Origin: JABHQR01 sp043812455
GTDB lineage: Archaea; Nanobdellota; Nanobdellia; Woesearchaeales; GW2011-AR9
DNA: 14,600 nucleotides
Assembly: GCA_043812455.1 (NCBI GenBank)
Contig: JBDRMB010000038.1
Span: forward strand, 1 to 14,600
Direction of reading: 5' to 3'
Made by a program: the position numbers and the translations under genes. Under the pieces are notes generated by a model. The model worked only from the letters and a program-made list of their open reading frames with translations. It was not told the DNA's origin and did no database searches. The stretch's first letter is position 1. Each line of letters begins with the position of its first letter. Shown here piece after piece: positions 1 to 6,674 of this stretch.

Positions 1-147
1 TATGGCTCTAAGATGAGAGCCAGGAAATTTAAAACACAGAAAATTGAATTACTCTGTAAAGTTTTAGCTTATAATATTGAAAGAGCGATGAGGGATATTA
101 TAGAAATGCTAAAAACACTAATGGCATTTCTACAAAGCCTTATTTGA
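1..147 (+). CDS. Transposase, C-terminal fragment (DDE type, cut by window edge)
   Basis: Frame 1 is open from the first base to a TGA at 145-147 and encodes 48 residues. It begins YGSKMRARKFKTQ and continues into a helix containing LLCKVLAYNIERAM. This ending (a [YF]G-x-x-[ML]-R-[AS]-[RK] segment, then a polar stretch, then L-x-K-V-L-[AC]-[YH]-N-[IL]) is what I know from the C-termini of IS4/IS5-like DDE transposases, just after the catalytic glutamate region. The catalytic residues lie outside the window, so activity cannot be judged. It is the only + strand gene here and converges on the HAD gene with a 23-nt gap. The IS family is not determined; it could also be a domesticated or decayed copy. 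The identification rests on a short C-terminal motif. Confidence 0.6.
   Translation, partial: YGSKMRARKFKTQKIELLCKVLAYNIERAMRDIIEMLKTLMAFLQSLI
101..132. repeat. 9-bp perfect inverted repeat near the transposase 3' end
   Basis: TAGAAATGC (101-109) and GCATTTCTA (124-132) are perfectly complementary around a 14-nt loop. The repeat lies inside the transposase reading frame, 13 nt before its stop codon. It could be an RNA hairpin protecting the transposase from read-through transcription, or chance in A+T-rich DNA. Confidence 0.4.
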
Positions 148-170
148 TACGAAGAAATTAAGGAATAAAT

Positions 171-782
171 TTATAATAATTTTTCAATTTCGAATATGTT
201 ACTAATAATAAAATCTGGATTAGCTTCACGGATCTTTTCTTCTAGCTGAAAACCCCAAGTTATCCCAACTGAAACAACGCCAGCACCTTTACCTGCAGTA
301 ATGTCACCATAAGTATCTCCTACATAGATTGTTTCGTTTGGATCGAAGTTATATTTTTCAATCAAATGTGTGATGACTCCATCCTTCTCATGAATTTCTC
401 CGATAACTTCAAGGAAAACATCTTTCAAACCTGCTTTTTCAACTTCAGGTAATAGTTTTGAATTTGGGTCTGAACTTAAAACTAATAAATTTATCCCCAG
501 TGCTTTCATTTTAATAAGAAATTCTTTAACTCCATCATAAATTTCAGCATCTGGAACTTGATGAATTGCTTCATAGTATAATTTTTGTTCTTCTTCTAAA
601 GTCAAATCTGGAAAATATTTGTTCCAGAAGACCATGTAAGGTAAAGTAAATTCTCTTTTTGTTTCTTCAAAAGAAATCATCTTTCTACCTAACTTGTTAA
701 AAACAATACTAGCTGCTTCATAGAATGCCTTAACATTATCATTTAACGTTCCAGACCAATCAAAGATTATATTTCTTATCAT
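171..782 (-). CDS. HAD-superfamily hydrolase, phosphoglycolate-phosphatase-like
   Basis: A 203-residue cytosolic protein with the layout of a subfamily I HAD phosphatase. Motif I is FDWSGTLND with nucleophile Asp8. An alpha-helical cap follows (about residues 15-85). Motif II is LSSD with Ser103/Ser104. Lys133 is the likely motif III lysine, and motif IV is GDTYGD with Asp156 and Asp160. The ending, GVxSVGITWGF followed by NPDFII, is typical of phosphoglycolate phosphatase-like proteins. The usual DxD pair is D-W-S: the second Asp, normally the general acid/base, is Ser10. Phosphonoacetaldehyde hydrolases also lack it (DxA), but I see no clear cap lysine to support that activity. The substrate is therefore unassigned. 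The ATG at 782 has no Shine-Dalgarno sequence and lies about 25 nt from a TATA-like stretch, which suggests a leaderless mRNA. It is downstream of uS2. Confidence 0.85.
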   Translation of the reverse strand: MIRNIIFDWSGTLNDNVKAFYEAASIVFNKLGRKMISFEETKREFTLPYMVFWNKYFPDLTLEEEQKLYYEAIHQVPDAEIYDGVKEFLIKMKALGINLLVLSSDPNSKLLPEVEKAGLKDVFLEVIGEIHEKDGVITHLIEKYNFDPNETIYVGDTYGDITAGKGAGVVSVGITWGFQLEEKIREANPDFIISNIFEIEKLL

Positions 783-800
783 TTTAGATTAAATGTAAAT

Positions 801-811
801 AATTTTAAAAA
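801..811 (-). promoter_or_regulatory. Possible TATA box for the HAD gene
   Basis: On the minus strand this reads TTTTAAAATTA, centred about 24 nt upstream of the ATG at 782. That spacing would put the transcript start at or next to the start codon (leaderless). There is no convincing BRE because the upstream bases are a T run. Weak support. Confidence 0.3.
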
Positions 812-835
812 AAAGGAATTAAAAAAAGTAAAAAA
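807..835 (-). terminator. Oligo-T terminator after uS2
   Basis: Just past the uS2 stop codon the minus strand carries three T runs (T5 at 831-835, T7 at 821-827, T8 at 807-814). Archaeal transcription commonly ends at such runs without a hairpin. It precedes the HAD gene, so uS2 and HAD are probably separate transcripts. Confidence 0.5.
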
Positions 836-837
836 CT

Positions 838-1443
838 TTACTCTTCAACAAAATCGTCAATCTTGTACTTCAATTCTTCATTGCCACTTAACATGCCTTT
901 ATTGTGCATGTAACCTTTAGCAATCAAGTAAACAATTAAACCTACAGACTTCTTACCTTTGTTGTTAGCAGGTACAACTAAATCTAAATTGTTAGATTCG
1001 TTATTGGTATCACAAAGACCAATGATTGGAATTCCCGCTTTCATTGCATCCTTAACTGCGTTCTTGTCCGGCCAAGGATCACAAACAAACAAGATTTTAG
1101 GTTGAATAAAGATTTCCAAGTTGGTATTGGTCAACATACCAGGAGGATATCTGCCGTTGATAATTTTTATACCAGTAAGCTTGTTCAACAATTTCAAAGC
1201 CTTCCAACCATTTTCTCTTCTGCTTACAAACAAGATATCTTCAGCTTCGTACTGGGATAAGAACTTTATAGCAGTTAAAATTCGTTCATCAATCTTCTTC
1301 AAATTCAAAACACTTAACCCATCAGGTCTTGTTTTGTAAATGAAATCTTTCATGTATTTGGTTTTAAATTTAGTTCCAATATGGATACCTGATTTCAAAT
1401 ACTCGTTTGAGTCAATCAACAACTCTTCACTTTGTTCAGTCAT
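838..1443 (-). CDS. rpsB: Small-subunit ribosomal protein uS2 (archaeal type)
   Basis: Ribosomal protein uS2 (archaeal rps2), a component of the small-subunit body; 201 residues, the compact archaeal length. Recognisable segments in order are SGIHIGTKFKT (18-28), the region MKDFIYKTRPDGLSVLNLKK (31-50), FVSRRENGWKA (72-82), GRYPPGMLTN (97-106, the archaeal GR-P-G-x-x-T-N motif), a VCDPWPDKNAVKDA segment (120-133) and GIPIIGLCDTNN (137-148). The last two are the conserved D-P and CDT-D/N regions of the family. The start at 1443 is supported by GAGGT nine bases upstream. In many archaea rps2 lies with rpl13-rps9-rpoN-rpoK and eno; here it stands alone beside surface-protein genes, with its own promoter and a structured leader. 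Confidence 0.95.
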   Translation of the reverse strand: MTEQSEELLIDSNEYLKSGIHIGTKFKTKYMKDFIYKTRPDGLSVLNLKKIDERILTAIKFLSQYEAEDILFVSRRENGWKALKLLNKLTGIKIINGRYPPGMLTNTNLEIFIQPKILFVCDPWPDKNAVKDAMKAGIPIIGLCDTNNESNNLDLVVPANNKGKKSVGLIVYLIAKGYMHNKGMLSGNEELKYKIDDFVEE

Positions 1444-1450
1444 TTTTTAT

Positions 1451-1457
1451 TTACCTC
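1451..1457 (-). promoter_or_regulatory. Shine-Dalgarno site of uS2
   Basis: The minus strand reads GAGGTAA here; the GAGGT core (1453-1457) ends nine bases before the ATG at 1443. It fixes the uS2 start and shows that this gene, unlike its neighbours, is translated from a leadered mRNA. Confidence 0.65.
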
Positions 1458-1481
1458 GTTTAGCTAAGGACAAATATCAAA

Positions 1482-1557
1482 CAAGAATAGTTAGATCTTG
1501 TCTGCATTATTTTTTGCCTCATGCAGCAATGTCTTTTCCTACAACGGATAGACGTTG
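1482..1557 (-). promoter_or_regulatory. Structured 5' leader of the uS2 mRNA
   Basis: The ~120-nt region between the uS2 promoter and start codon contains three short hairpins. CAACG (1542-1546) pairs with CGTTG (1553-1557). CTGCAT (1502-1507) pairs with ATGCAG (1521-1526), extended by TTG (1498-1500) with CAA (1527-1529) across one bulged base. CAAGA (1482-1486) pairs with TCTTG (1496-1500). The second and third compete for bases 1498-1500, so the leader could switch folds. Ribosomal-protein leaders often bind their own product; that role here is inference. Confidence 0.4.
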
Positions 1558-1582
1558 GCTATGTTATGTTCAGAATGAGGTA

Positions 1583-1592
1583 TATTTATAAA
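1583..1592 (-). promoter_or_regulatory. TATA box of uS2
   Basis: The minus strand reads TTTATAAATA, preceded by an A-rich BRE-like AACAAAAACA. About 25 bases downstream gives a start near 1562 and hence a ~120-nt leader before uS2. Confidence 0.55.
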
Positions 1593-1619
1593 TGTTTTTG
1601 TTGGAAGAATTACTTTAAC

Positions 1620-1907
1620 TTAGACAGCATTTTCAAATACATAAATTGGTAATGGTGATTCACTTAATTCTTTTTCTAACTGCTCTCTTCTCTCGCCCAA
1701 AATACCTTGTACTTCATATAGAATTTCTGGCGTTTGAACTAAAGATTTGGGTTCTCTTAAACGAGGAGTATTATCTCTCACTTCACAGGACCCATCATCT
1801 TTCAAGAGATAACTGTCCATTGTGATATAACCCTTGTCAGATTGCATCCTTCTAACATGGCTAACACAAATTCCTTCCCTAAAACCTAAAACTACTTCTA
1901 TTGACAT
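1620..1907 (-). CDS. Hypothetical 95-residue protein
   Basis: A small soluble protein that I do not recognise. It starts MSIEVVLGFREGICVSHV, has a charged middle (around residues 20-55, with KDDGSCEVRD) and a Glu-rich predicted helix (about 60-85, GERREQLEKELSE), and ends PLPIYVFENAV. There is no signal peptide or membrane segment, so it is probably cytosolic. Its composition (few Asn, no sequon-rich stretches) is unlike the surface proteins upstream. It reads as a real gene because the frame is intact, the composition is balanced and the ATG at 1907 has a strong BRE/TATA at the spacing expected of a leaderless transcript. It lies between uS2 and the surface-protein block, 63 nt after the latter, and appears to be its own transcription unit. 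Confidence 0.65.
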   Translation of the reverse strand: MSIEVVLGFREGICVSHVRRMQSDKGYITMDSYLLKDDGSCEVRDNTPRLREPKSLVQTPEILYEVQGILGERREQLEKELSESPLPIYVFENAV

Positions 1908-1909
1908 AT

Positions 1910-1922
1910 AAAAAAATAAAAA
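1910..1922 (-). terminator. Possible oligo-T terminator after the surface-protein block
   Basis: The minus strand reads TTTTTATTTTTTT about 50 nt beyond the stop codon of the 1157-residue protein, the last gene of the block. It overlaps the expected start site of the 95-residue gene, so it may instead only be A+T-rich promoter DNA. Confidence 0.35.
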
Positions 1923-1931
1923 TAAGAGATA

Positions 1932-1950
1932 ATATATATAATTTTCCTAG
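1932..1950 (-). promoter_or_regulatory. BRE/TATA promoter of the 95-residue gene
   Basis: The minus strand reads CTAGGAAAATTATATATAT: a purine-rich BRE (GGAAA) directly followed by a TATA box (TTATATATA, 1932-1941 region). The predicted start, about 25 bases on, falls near 1912, only a few bases before the ATG at 1907. Confidence 0.6.
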
Positions 1951-1970
1951 AAGAACAAAATACTTGATAT

Positions 1971-4900
1971 CTACTTCTCTCTCTTCAGCTTAGCTAGCCT
2001 TTCCTTACGTTTAATCATCCTTTCAACAGCGCTGTAATTAATTTTAGCTTTTTTCAGGAAAGCACGTTTTTCACGTAACCGGTGTAAATCATCTCGAAGG
2101 AATTTATTAGACTTTGGTTCATACTCAGTCAAACCAGTTTTCTTACAAGGTCCATTCCTAAAATCACAAGGAGGATCTTGCTTACCTATCTCTTTATCAT
2201 TACAAAGTTCTTTGCCTTTAACAACCTTTCTAATTTTTCGTTCATTGTACGCTAAAATTTCATCAGGATCTTTAGGACTGTAAATTCTAGTTTTAATCTT
2301 AGCATTATTTTTGCAATCTACAGATACATTAGTGCTAACAATAACATGCACACCAGGTTTAACTCGCAATGCTGTACAACTTAAATATTTCTCAACTTCC
2401 ATGCAAGTTAAACATCCTTTCTTTGCTACTACAGGTTTTTTTCTCTTCCAGAACAAGAGAAGTAATATTAAAGATAATATAATTACAAGTACTAACAATA
2501 TCCAAGGTAAATATTCTTTAAGAACACCCAAAGTTGAACCTACAACTTTAATTAAAACACCTTCTGAAAACTCCACCCCAATCTCAACATTTAATGGACA
2601 TTGATAAGTTTCATTAGGTTTATTGTACAAGGTGTTACAATTATTAAGGTCAGTACATGTTCTTGATAATTTGCTACCATCAGGTTCTACACATTCTCCT
2701 GGCGACCATTCTGTACAATTCCATTGAGGTATACAAGCAGAACAATCTTGTTCCCCATAAATTTCACTGACTTCACATTCAGTGTTAGTAATTTCGCAGT
2801 ATCTGAATTCTTTACCTTTAATTTTACCATCTTCATTAATTTTACAATTGCTTGGATCCCAAGCATCACAAGTTGATTGATAATCACAAGTTACATTAGT
2901 TGGTGTTACGACAGCTCCGCCACCACCTCCACCACCACCACCAGGTGGTTGAGAAGGAGCTGGTGCTGAAAGAGTAATCGTTCTGTTAGCACTCGCAAAC
3001 GAAGATTGAGAATTGTTATCGAAGGCTAAACAGTTCCAGGTATAACTTCCTAAATTTAATACTATGCTCCAATTGGAACTATTACTTGTACCAGTAATGT
3101 TAATTGTTTGGTTTAAAGTAAAGTTTAAATTATTTGAATTGGTTATGTAAAGTGAAATGTTTTGTAGTTGATTATCATCAGTAGTATTACAAATAAAAGT
3201 TAGATTAACCGCAGTAGCACTTTCTTGAGAATAAGTCGCTGTCGGTGACACTAAAGTAACGTTAGGTGAATTGTCAACAGTAACATTAATTACATTTACC
3301 CACCACGTTTCGGTACTACTTGTATAATTCTGGTTACCAAGATAAGTTGCTGTAATATTGTAAATTCCTGTAGTGTTGAACTGAGTTATGTTTTCAGAAG
3401 GGGAACTGCCACTATAAATCAATGTGCCATTATTGTAAACCTGAAGATTGCCAGTTCCATTAACTAAAGTTGTAGAAATGTTAACATAAGTGCCATTTGT
3501 AGTTGTAAAGTTTGCTCTACTACTGTTCAAGTAAAGATAGATTAAACCTGATGCTTGAGTTACAGTATAAGTCCATTGATCTGTCTGGTTCAAATTGCCG
3601 CTACTATCATTAGCGTACATCCGCCAGATATAAGTTCCAACTGCTAAACTACTACTGTAATTGTAATAATACTCGTTACTTACGTTTCCTGAAACTGAAT
3701 AGTTGCTTAAAGTGCCAGTAAAGTTGTGCTCAATCAACACAGTACCAATAGCAACATTATCTTGCCAAGTTACATTAAATTGGTAAGTGGCTGTTGAAGA
3801 ATAATTTGTTGGACTTACAGGACTAGTTTTATTATTGGACCGAGTAGGTGCAGTTATATCAGAAACATTAAAAGTTGTAGTTTCTGTATTATTGACATTA
3901 CCAGAAGTATCGTTAGCAATAATTCTAGCTGTATAAGTTCCTGGTGGATCGTTAATTGTTGGAATAAATTCGTAATACCAAATATTTCCTCCGTTCTGAG
4001 TCATAGGATAATTTATTACAGAACTGTTAGGATAAGTAATATTAACAGTAGCATTAGCTAACTGGAAATTATCAGTTATGTTAGCAGTAATGTTGGTTGT
4101 TTGTGTTTGGTTAATTACTGAAGGTGTAGCAGTGACATTAATTACATAAGGATTGGTGATATCAGAGATAGTTATATTAATATGAACTGTTTCATTGTAA
4201 AGTGTAGGGTAAGTACTAGAATTAACATAAGCATAAAATTCACTTACATTACCCATGTTACCAGAAGCGTTAACCCACCAAGTAACGTTACATGCAGAAT
4301 TTTCTAACATGTTACCTAAACAAGAAACATTAGTAGAATTTATTGGATTAGAAGTGTTAGTCCAGAAAGGATTAGTTGGGGTAGTAGGTACTAGAACGCC
4401 AGTTGCTAGACCAGTGATCATATTTCCTCTAAAGAAACGTTTCAAGGAAGTTAAAATTAAGTTAAAGAATGAACCCCTTTCCTTATCATAAATTCCATTT
4501 AAGTTAATATTTTGTCTATCCTTATTTCCACCTTGGGCGGGAATTGGATCTAAACTTGCAATTACGTCACCACAATTACCGTTCAAACAATTAACCTGGA
4601 TAGTAAATTCAAAAAATTGGTTTTTTATAACGTTAGTATCTCCAGAAGGAGTAACTAAACTTGTTTGTAAATTACCTGTTTTGGAAACATTAAGTGTTCT
4701 AAACGTACTAGTGTTTTGATTATTAGAAGTATCAGTACAATTAATTGACCAATTATAAATGCTGTTTAATAAAGCAATCTTAGTAAAGTTTTGAGTAATA
4801 TTTCTAGTAATTGAAGATTCTGTTTCGTTAATCGTGCCATTAAAAATTAAAGAACAGTTTGCAATGCTAGATTGGTCAGTAACATTATACTCAAATACCA

Positions 4901-5444
4901 CATTTCCAGTTGTACTTACATTAGCATCAGCTGGTGAGATAAGAGTAATTATAGGTACGGTATTATCTAAATAAGCCAAAGTTATGTTATCTAAATATTG
5001 TAAACCTGTTCCTGCTGAAACATTATCAATTCCAGAATCACCATTTCCTTGCACAGTTGGAATTACAGTTGAGCCGTTAGCTTCTGCCCAGATAGCATCA
5101 TTAGTTGCCCATAACCCTGAACAGTCTGCACCATTGTCTGCTCTTTTAAGATTGTTTAAGTTAGTAGAGTAACTACCGTCAGCACCACTATAAACTGAAG
5201 GTAAAGTGTAACAAGGGTTGACAGCACCAAAAGTGGTGTTAACATAAACTATTACTGTGGCATTTTGGGCAGGACTAGAATCATTCTGGATAACATAACC
5301 AGCAATAGGTTTTGATAGTGCTGATATTGGAGTAGTTAGTAATGAGAACATTATTAGGAATAATATTAGAAGGATAAATTTTGACAAACATACATCTTTT
5401 GTCAAATACAATTTCCTAAGCTTCTGCTGTTTTAACATCTTCAC
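1971..5444 (-). CDS. Membrane-anchored Ig-like/TSP1-like surface protein
   Basis: A 1157-residue envelope protein. A signal/anchor helix lies at ~22-42. An N-terminal domain at 45-160 has Cys78, Cys108 and the motif SGADGSYSTNLNNL; it is shared with the 388-residue neighbour and may be carboxypeptidase-regulatory-like. Ig-like or related beta domains follow at about 162-255, 258-430, 431-528, 529-629, 632-722 and 725-826, dense in N-x-S/T sequons. Then come a nine-glycine linker (835-843), a Cys-rich region (853-949) with a TSP1-like WNCTEWSPGEC...RTC pattern, one membrane helix (978-999) and a 158-residue cytosolic tail with seven Cys and a very basic end. A basic amphipathic patch sits at 321-343. 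The start is GTG (5444) or the ATG two codons later (5438); neither has a clear Shine-Dalgarno site. It is probably the last gene of the block, and adhesion or envelope structure is the inferred role. Confidence 0.85.
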   Translation of the reverse strand: MKMLKQQKLRKLYLTKDVCLSKFILLILFLIMFSLLTTPISALSKPIAGYVIQNDSSPAQNATVIVYVNTTFGAVNPCYTLPSVYSGADGSYSTNLNNLKRADNGADCSGLWATNDAIWAEANGSTVIPTVQGNGDSGIDNVSAGTGLQYLDNITLAYLDNTVPIITLISPADANVSTTGNVVFEYNVTDQSSIANCSLIFNGTINETESSITRNITQNFTKIALLNSIYNWSINCTDTSNNQNTSTFRTLNVSKTGNLQTSLVTPSGDTNVIKNQFFEFTIQVNCLNGNCGDVIASLDPIPAQGGNKDRQNINLNGIYDKERGSFFNLILTSLKRFFRGNMITGLATGVLVPTTPTNPFWTNTSNPINSTNVSCLGNMLENSACNVTWWVNASGNMGNVSEFYAYVNSSTYPTLYNETVHINITISDITNPYVINVTATPSVINQTQTTNITANITDNFQLANATVNITYPNSSVINYPMTQNGGNIWYYEFIPTINDPPGTYTARIIANDTSGNVNNTETTTFNVSDITAPTRSNNKTSPVSPTNYSSTATYQFNVTWQDNVAIGTVLIEHNFTGTLSNYSVSGNVSNEYYYNYSSSLAVGTYIWRMYANDSSGNLNQTDQWTYTVTQASGLIYLYLNSSRANFTTTNGTYVNISTTLVNGTGNLQVYNNGTLIYSGSSPSENITQFNTTGIYNITATYLGNQNYTSSTETWWVNVINVTVDNSPNVTLVSPTATYSQESATAVNLTFICNTTDDNQLQNISLYITNSNNLNFTLNQTINITGTSNSSNWSIVLNLGSYTWNCLAFDNNSQSSFASANRTITLSAPAPSQPPGGGGGGGGGAVVTPTNVTCDYQSTCDAWDPSNCKINEDGKIKGKEFRYCEITNTECEVSEIYGEQDCSACIPQWNCTEWSPGECVEPDGSKLSRTCTDLNNCNTLYNKPNETYQCPLNVEIGVEFSEGVLIKVVGSTLGVLKEYLPWILLVLVIILSLILLLLFWKRKKPVVAKKGCLTCMEVEKYLSCTALRVKPGVHVIVSTNVSVDCKNNAKIKTRIYSPKDPDEILAYNERKIRKVVKGKELCNDKEIGKQDPPCDFRNGPCKKTGLTEYEPKSNKFLRDDLHRLREKRAFLKKAKINYSAVERMIKRKERLAKLKREK
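2916..2942 (-). repeat. GGN codon run encoding nine glycines
   Basis: This encodes Gly835-843 as GGT/GGA triplets, several of them identical in tandem. It forms a flexible linker between the Ig-like stack and the Cys-rich region. A six-glycine run at 6101-6118 does the same in the 388-residue protein. Triplet slippage would change linker length without breaking the frame. Confidence 0.7.
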
Positions 5445-5491
5445 TCTTTTTTTTGTTTTTTTGTTTATTATTTTTTAAATCTTACTTTCCT

Positions 5492-6658
5492 TTATACTCT
5501 TTTTTTCAAACTTTTCTTCATTTTTCTCTTCTTGATAATAAAATAAAACAAAACAAATATTATTATCAAAATTAGTATTATCAACACAATGTAAATAAAT
5601 CCAGATAGTATCTGAGATGGTTGTTCTGCTCTAATGTCTGTTTCATCATCAAGAAGGTTATTTCTTACAAAAAATTCTTCTGTGTTTGAAACACCTAACA
5701 AAGTTTCACCATCAGAAGTTTCATTAGACATATCATCACTAGTACTATAAACGAAAACTTGTAATTGGTACCACCCATCACCAATTTCAGTCAAGTCAAT
5801 TATTTCTTGCCACTCAAATGATTCTCGGAAATTTTCAGCCAAATTAACATCTTCAGAAATTATTCTAATAAGATGATTATTTGGAAGTTCTGAAATAACC
5901 AATTTTAAAGTTAAACTTTTTTCAATATTATTAACTAAATTTAAGAGAGATTTTGCTCTTAAATAATCCTCAAAATTTTCTAATGACAAAACTTCCTCTA
6001 ATGATAAGATAATTTCAATTTCAGACATTCTTTGTAAAGAATCGTCAATTATTCCACCAAGTTCTTCTTCAGTTAGTAAATCTGTTTCTTGACCTGGCAC
6101 TCCACCACCACCGCCACCAGCAGCAGCACTACTACTCGGCCCAGTACCATCATCACTAGTATCAGCACTAACTTCTAAATATTCTAAAATTTGTAAACCT
6201 GTACCAGGTTCAACATTTTGAATTTCTGAACTAAATGAATTACTTTGATAAATTGTTTCGTACCAGATATTATCTCCTACTTGCCATAAACTGTTACATC
6301 TTGCTGTTGGAAAATTTTCAAAAACTAAATTATTTAAATTAGTTGAAAAACTACCATCAGATCCTGAATTTACTGAAGGATTGATAACACAAATTTGTGT
6401 GCCATTAAAAGGAGAATTTACCTCCACAAAAAGGTTTATTTCTAACAGTTCAGTTTCATCAGGAAATGTAATCGTTCCAGTGATAGGTTTTGAAGTTGCG
6501 ATTACAAAAAGAGATAATAGGATTACCGAGACAATACAAGTTAATACGAAAAAACTAATCTTATTTATCTTTTTAAATCTCATTTTTCTTGTTTTATTTT
6601 TTTTGATTACAGGATTGCTTTTTGTATCGCTTTTTGTTTTTATCATTGTTTTTTTCAT
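5492..6658 (-). CDS. Surface protein with membrane segments near both ends
   Basis: A 388-residue protein. Residues 1-33 are strongly basic, followed by a hydrophobic segment (34-55), an N-terminal domain (57-165) closely related to that of the 1157-residue protein (Cys90, Cys121, SGSDGSFSTNLNNL, GTGLQ), a six-glycine linker (181-186), an acidic, Leu/Glu-rich helical stretch (190-255), a beta-rich region (256-332), a second membrane helix (~350-375) and a basic tail KKRKMKKSLKKRV. If the first segment is not cleaved, both ends are cytosolic and the body is a loop outside. The start at 6658 is supported by AAGGGGG nine bases upstream; an internal Met26 would give a more ordinary signal peptide. 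Only two sequons (N85-G-T, N312-E-T) lie in the ectodomain. It follows the 628-residue gene by 14 nt. Function unknown; probably a partner of the 1157-residue protein. Confidence 0.8.
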   Translation of the reverse strand: MKKTMIKTKSDTKSNPVIKKNKTRKMRFKKINKISFFVLTCIVSVILLSLFVIATSKPITGTITFPDETELLEINLFVEVNSPFNGTQICVINPSVNSGSDGSFSTNLNNLVFENFPTARCNSLWQVGDNIWYETIYQSNSFSSEIQNVEPGTGLQILEYLEVSADTSDDGTGPSSSAAAGGGGGGVPGQETDLLTEEELGGIIDDSLQRMSEIEIILSLEEVLSLENFEDYLRAKSLLNLVNNIEKSLTLKLVISELPNNHLIRIISEDVNLAENFRESFEWQEIIDLTEIGDGWYQLQVFVYSTSDDMSNETSDGETLLGVSNTEEFFVRNNLLDDETDIRAEQPSQILSGFIYIVLIILILIIIFVLFYFIIKKRKMKKSLKKRV

Positions 6659-6667
6659 GATTCATTT

Positions 6668-6674
6668 CCCCCTT
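6668..6674 (-). promoter_or_regulatory. Shine-Dalgarno site of the 388-residue gene
   Basis: AAGGGGG on the minus strand overlaps the TAA stop of the preceding gene (6673-6675) and ends nine bases before the ATG at 6658. This supports the long N-terminus and translational coupling to the 628-residue gene. Confidence 0.55.

Noticed and set aside
4..21. GGCTCT/AGAGCC 6-bp hairpin in the transposase fragment
   Set aside because: A short palindrome inside coding sequence with no context; easily due to chance.
1340..1591. Plus-strand frame across the uS2 start and leader
   Set aside because: It runs antisense through uS2 coding and its leader, with no ribosome site and no recognisable product.
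1444..1619. tRNA, C/D-box or H/ACA guide RNA in the uS2 upstream gap
   Set aside because: No cloverleaf, no paired C/D boxes and no kink-turn hairpin of the right length; the structure is better explained as an mRNA leader.
2687..2887. Second minus-strand frame inside the Cys-rich region of the 1157-residue protein
   Set aside because: It is out of frame within a clearly coding domain with conserved Cys spacing; a shadow frame.
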